From Geothrix sp. PMB-07 (GTDB lineage Bacteria > Acidobacteriota > Holophagae > Holophagales > Holophagaceae), in the NCBI RefSeq assembly GCF_030758935.1, contig NZ_CP132333.1, forward strand, positions 2,356,992-2,420,991: 64,000 nt of DNA. Reading direction: 5' to 3'. The position numbers were made by a program, and so were the translations under genes. Position 1 is the stretch's first letter. Each line of letters opens with the position of its first letter. This document shows positions 63,329-64,000 of the stretch, piece by piece. Under the pieces are notes generated by a model, which ran no database searches, had not been told where the DNA came from, and was given only the letters and a program-made list of their open reading frames with translations.

Positions 63329-64000
63329 GCCGACCCCTTTGCAGATGCCCGCCGCAACCGATCCCGGACCGCCATCCAGGCTTCGCCATCCGGGGGCTGC
63401 TCCACCAAGATACGGTCGAAGCCTTCGTCGTCCAGGTCGTGCAGCAACGCATACAGGCGTGTCCCCACCGCTTCGGCATCTAGGGGCAGGCTGATCCCCC
63501 GCACCCCTTCAGGCAGCAGGGGCAGCGCGCCGAAAGCCACGTAGGCTCTGCGACCTTCGGATACGAGGCAGCCCGTTCCTGGTTCCACCAGCTCCAGCCG
63601 CGCGCGGGGTGCGTAGTGGCGTTCCGCCATGCCCGGCGCCGCCTGCGCTTCCCCGGCCCTCACGGCGCCTTCCCAGATCTCCACCGGGCCGATGATGGCC
63701 TCGATGTCCGCTGGGGCGATGGGCCCCGGCCGCAGGATACGCGGGCGTTCTCTGCTCAGATCGAGGATGGTCGATTCCAGCCCCGCTTCGGTGGGGCCGC
63801 CGTCGAGGATCAGATCCACCACCTCGCCCAGGCTTGAAGCGACGTGTTCGGGGCGGGTGGGCGACAGGTGCTGGCTGCGGTTGGCGCTGGGCGCGGCCAG
63901 GGGACGGCCCACGGCGCGGATGAGGGCCAGGGCCAGGCGGTGGGATGGGCAGCGCAGCGCCACGCTGGGGCCCTGCGCCCGCACGATGGCCGGCACTAGC
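63325..64000 (-). CDS. tsaC: L-threonylcarbamoyladenylate synthase (Sua5/YrdC/YwlC), 3' part
   Basis: Partial: the gene continues beyond the window end. About 223 C-terminal residues are visible. The end of the YrdC domain (PSVALRCPSH, APSANRS, LDGGPTEAGLESTILDL) is followed by a Sua5-type C-terminal domain starting near HYAPRA. It makes threonylcarbamoyl-AMP for tRNA t6A37. The long form with a Sua5 domain is present. It is coupled to murF by an ATGA overlap. Confidence 0.9.
   Translation of the reverse strand, partial: LVPAIVRAQGPSVALRCPSHRLALALIRAVGRPLAAPSANRSQHLSPTRPEHVASSLGEVVDLILDGGPTEAGLESTILDLSRERPRILRPGPIAPADIEAIIGPVEIWEGAVRAGEAQAAPGMAERHYAPRARLELVEPGTGCLVSEGRRAYVAFGALPLLPEGVRGISLPLDAEAVGTRLYALLHDLDDEGFDRILVEQPPDGEAWMAVRDRLRRASAKGSA

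Overview
The window is 64 kb of a GC-rich (about two thirds GC by eye) chromosome from a Gram-negative, diderm bacterium. The cell type is indicated by a FadL-type outer-membrane protein, lipoproteins, an O-antigen-style polysaccharide locus and system II (ResB/CcsA) cytochrome c maturation. The mix of proteins looks most like Acidobacteriota, class Holophagae (Geothrix/Holophaga type). That taxon is an inference from gene style and has not been checked by any search. No tRNA, rRNA, CRISPR array, transposase or prophage was recognised.

Region 1 (1-12.6 kb) is housekeeping metabolism: the 3' end of guaB, pyrC, a membrane-anchored methyltransferase, a thiolase and a FadL-like porin, followed by a complete minus-strand tryptophan operon trpL-E-G-D-C-F-B-A. 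The operon starts with a readable attenuator: a 30-residue leader peptide with three consecutive Trp codons, a Rho-independent terminator and an antiterminator competing with it. Five of the gene junctions are ATGA overlaps.

Region 2 (12.6-26.3 kb) holds a membrane protein, a 5'-nucleotidase-like enzyme split into two genes, monomeric isocitrate dehydrogenase and a YigZ-family protein. It continues with a tightly coupled LiaF-like/LytS/LytTR envelope-sensing operon that includes a 37-residue membrane peptide, then a multi-repeat SCP2-like protein with a small Cys-rich partner, a lipoprotein, and a BlaI/M56 (BlaR1-like) pair whose operator-promoter can be read base by base.

Region 3 (26.5-50.6 kb) is a surface-polysaccharide locus, visibly less GC-rich in its first half. 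It has a Wzx-type flippase, a Wzy/WaaL-like protein, a DUF2334 deacetylase-like protein, two GT4 glycosyltransferases, two asparagine-synthase homologues, a FemAB-like acyltransferase, TviB and TviC homologues (UDP-HexNAc uronate synthesis), a DegT aminotransferase and a PglC-like initiating phosphoglycosyl transferase. Together they suggest a glycan rich in N-acetylhexosaminuronic acids, possibly amidated. Inside it sits a regulatory island: an NtrC-type regulator and its kinase flanked by two paralogous beta-helix proteins, one of which has a consensus sigma-54 promoter. The most unusual protein of the window is also here: a beta-hydroxyacid dehydrogenase joined by a Pro-rich linker of about 230 residues to a C-terminal LytTR-like domain (46619-48493).

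Region 4 (50.6-64 kb) has an orphan OmpR-type regulator, a LysR regulator, a long-form aromatic amino acid hydroxylase with its pterin dehydratase, and a lipoprotein-ResB-CcsA operon. It ends with peptidoglycan genes (tsaC-murF-mraY, then murD) interrupted by an opposite-strand degenerate EAL-domain gene whose 3' end overlaps mraY.
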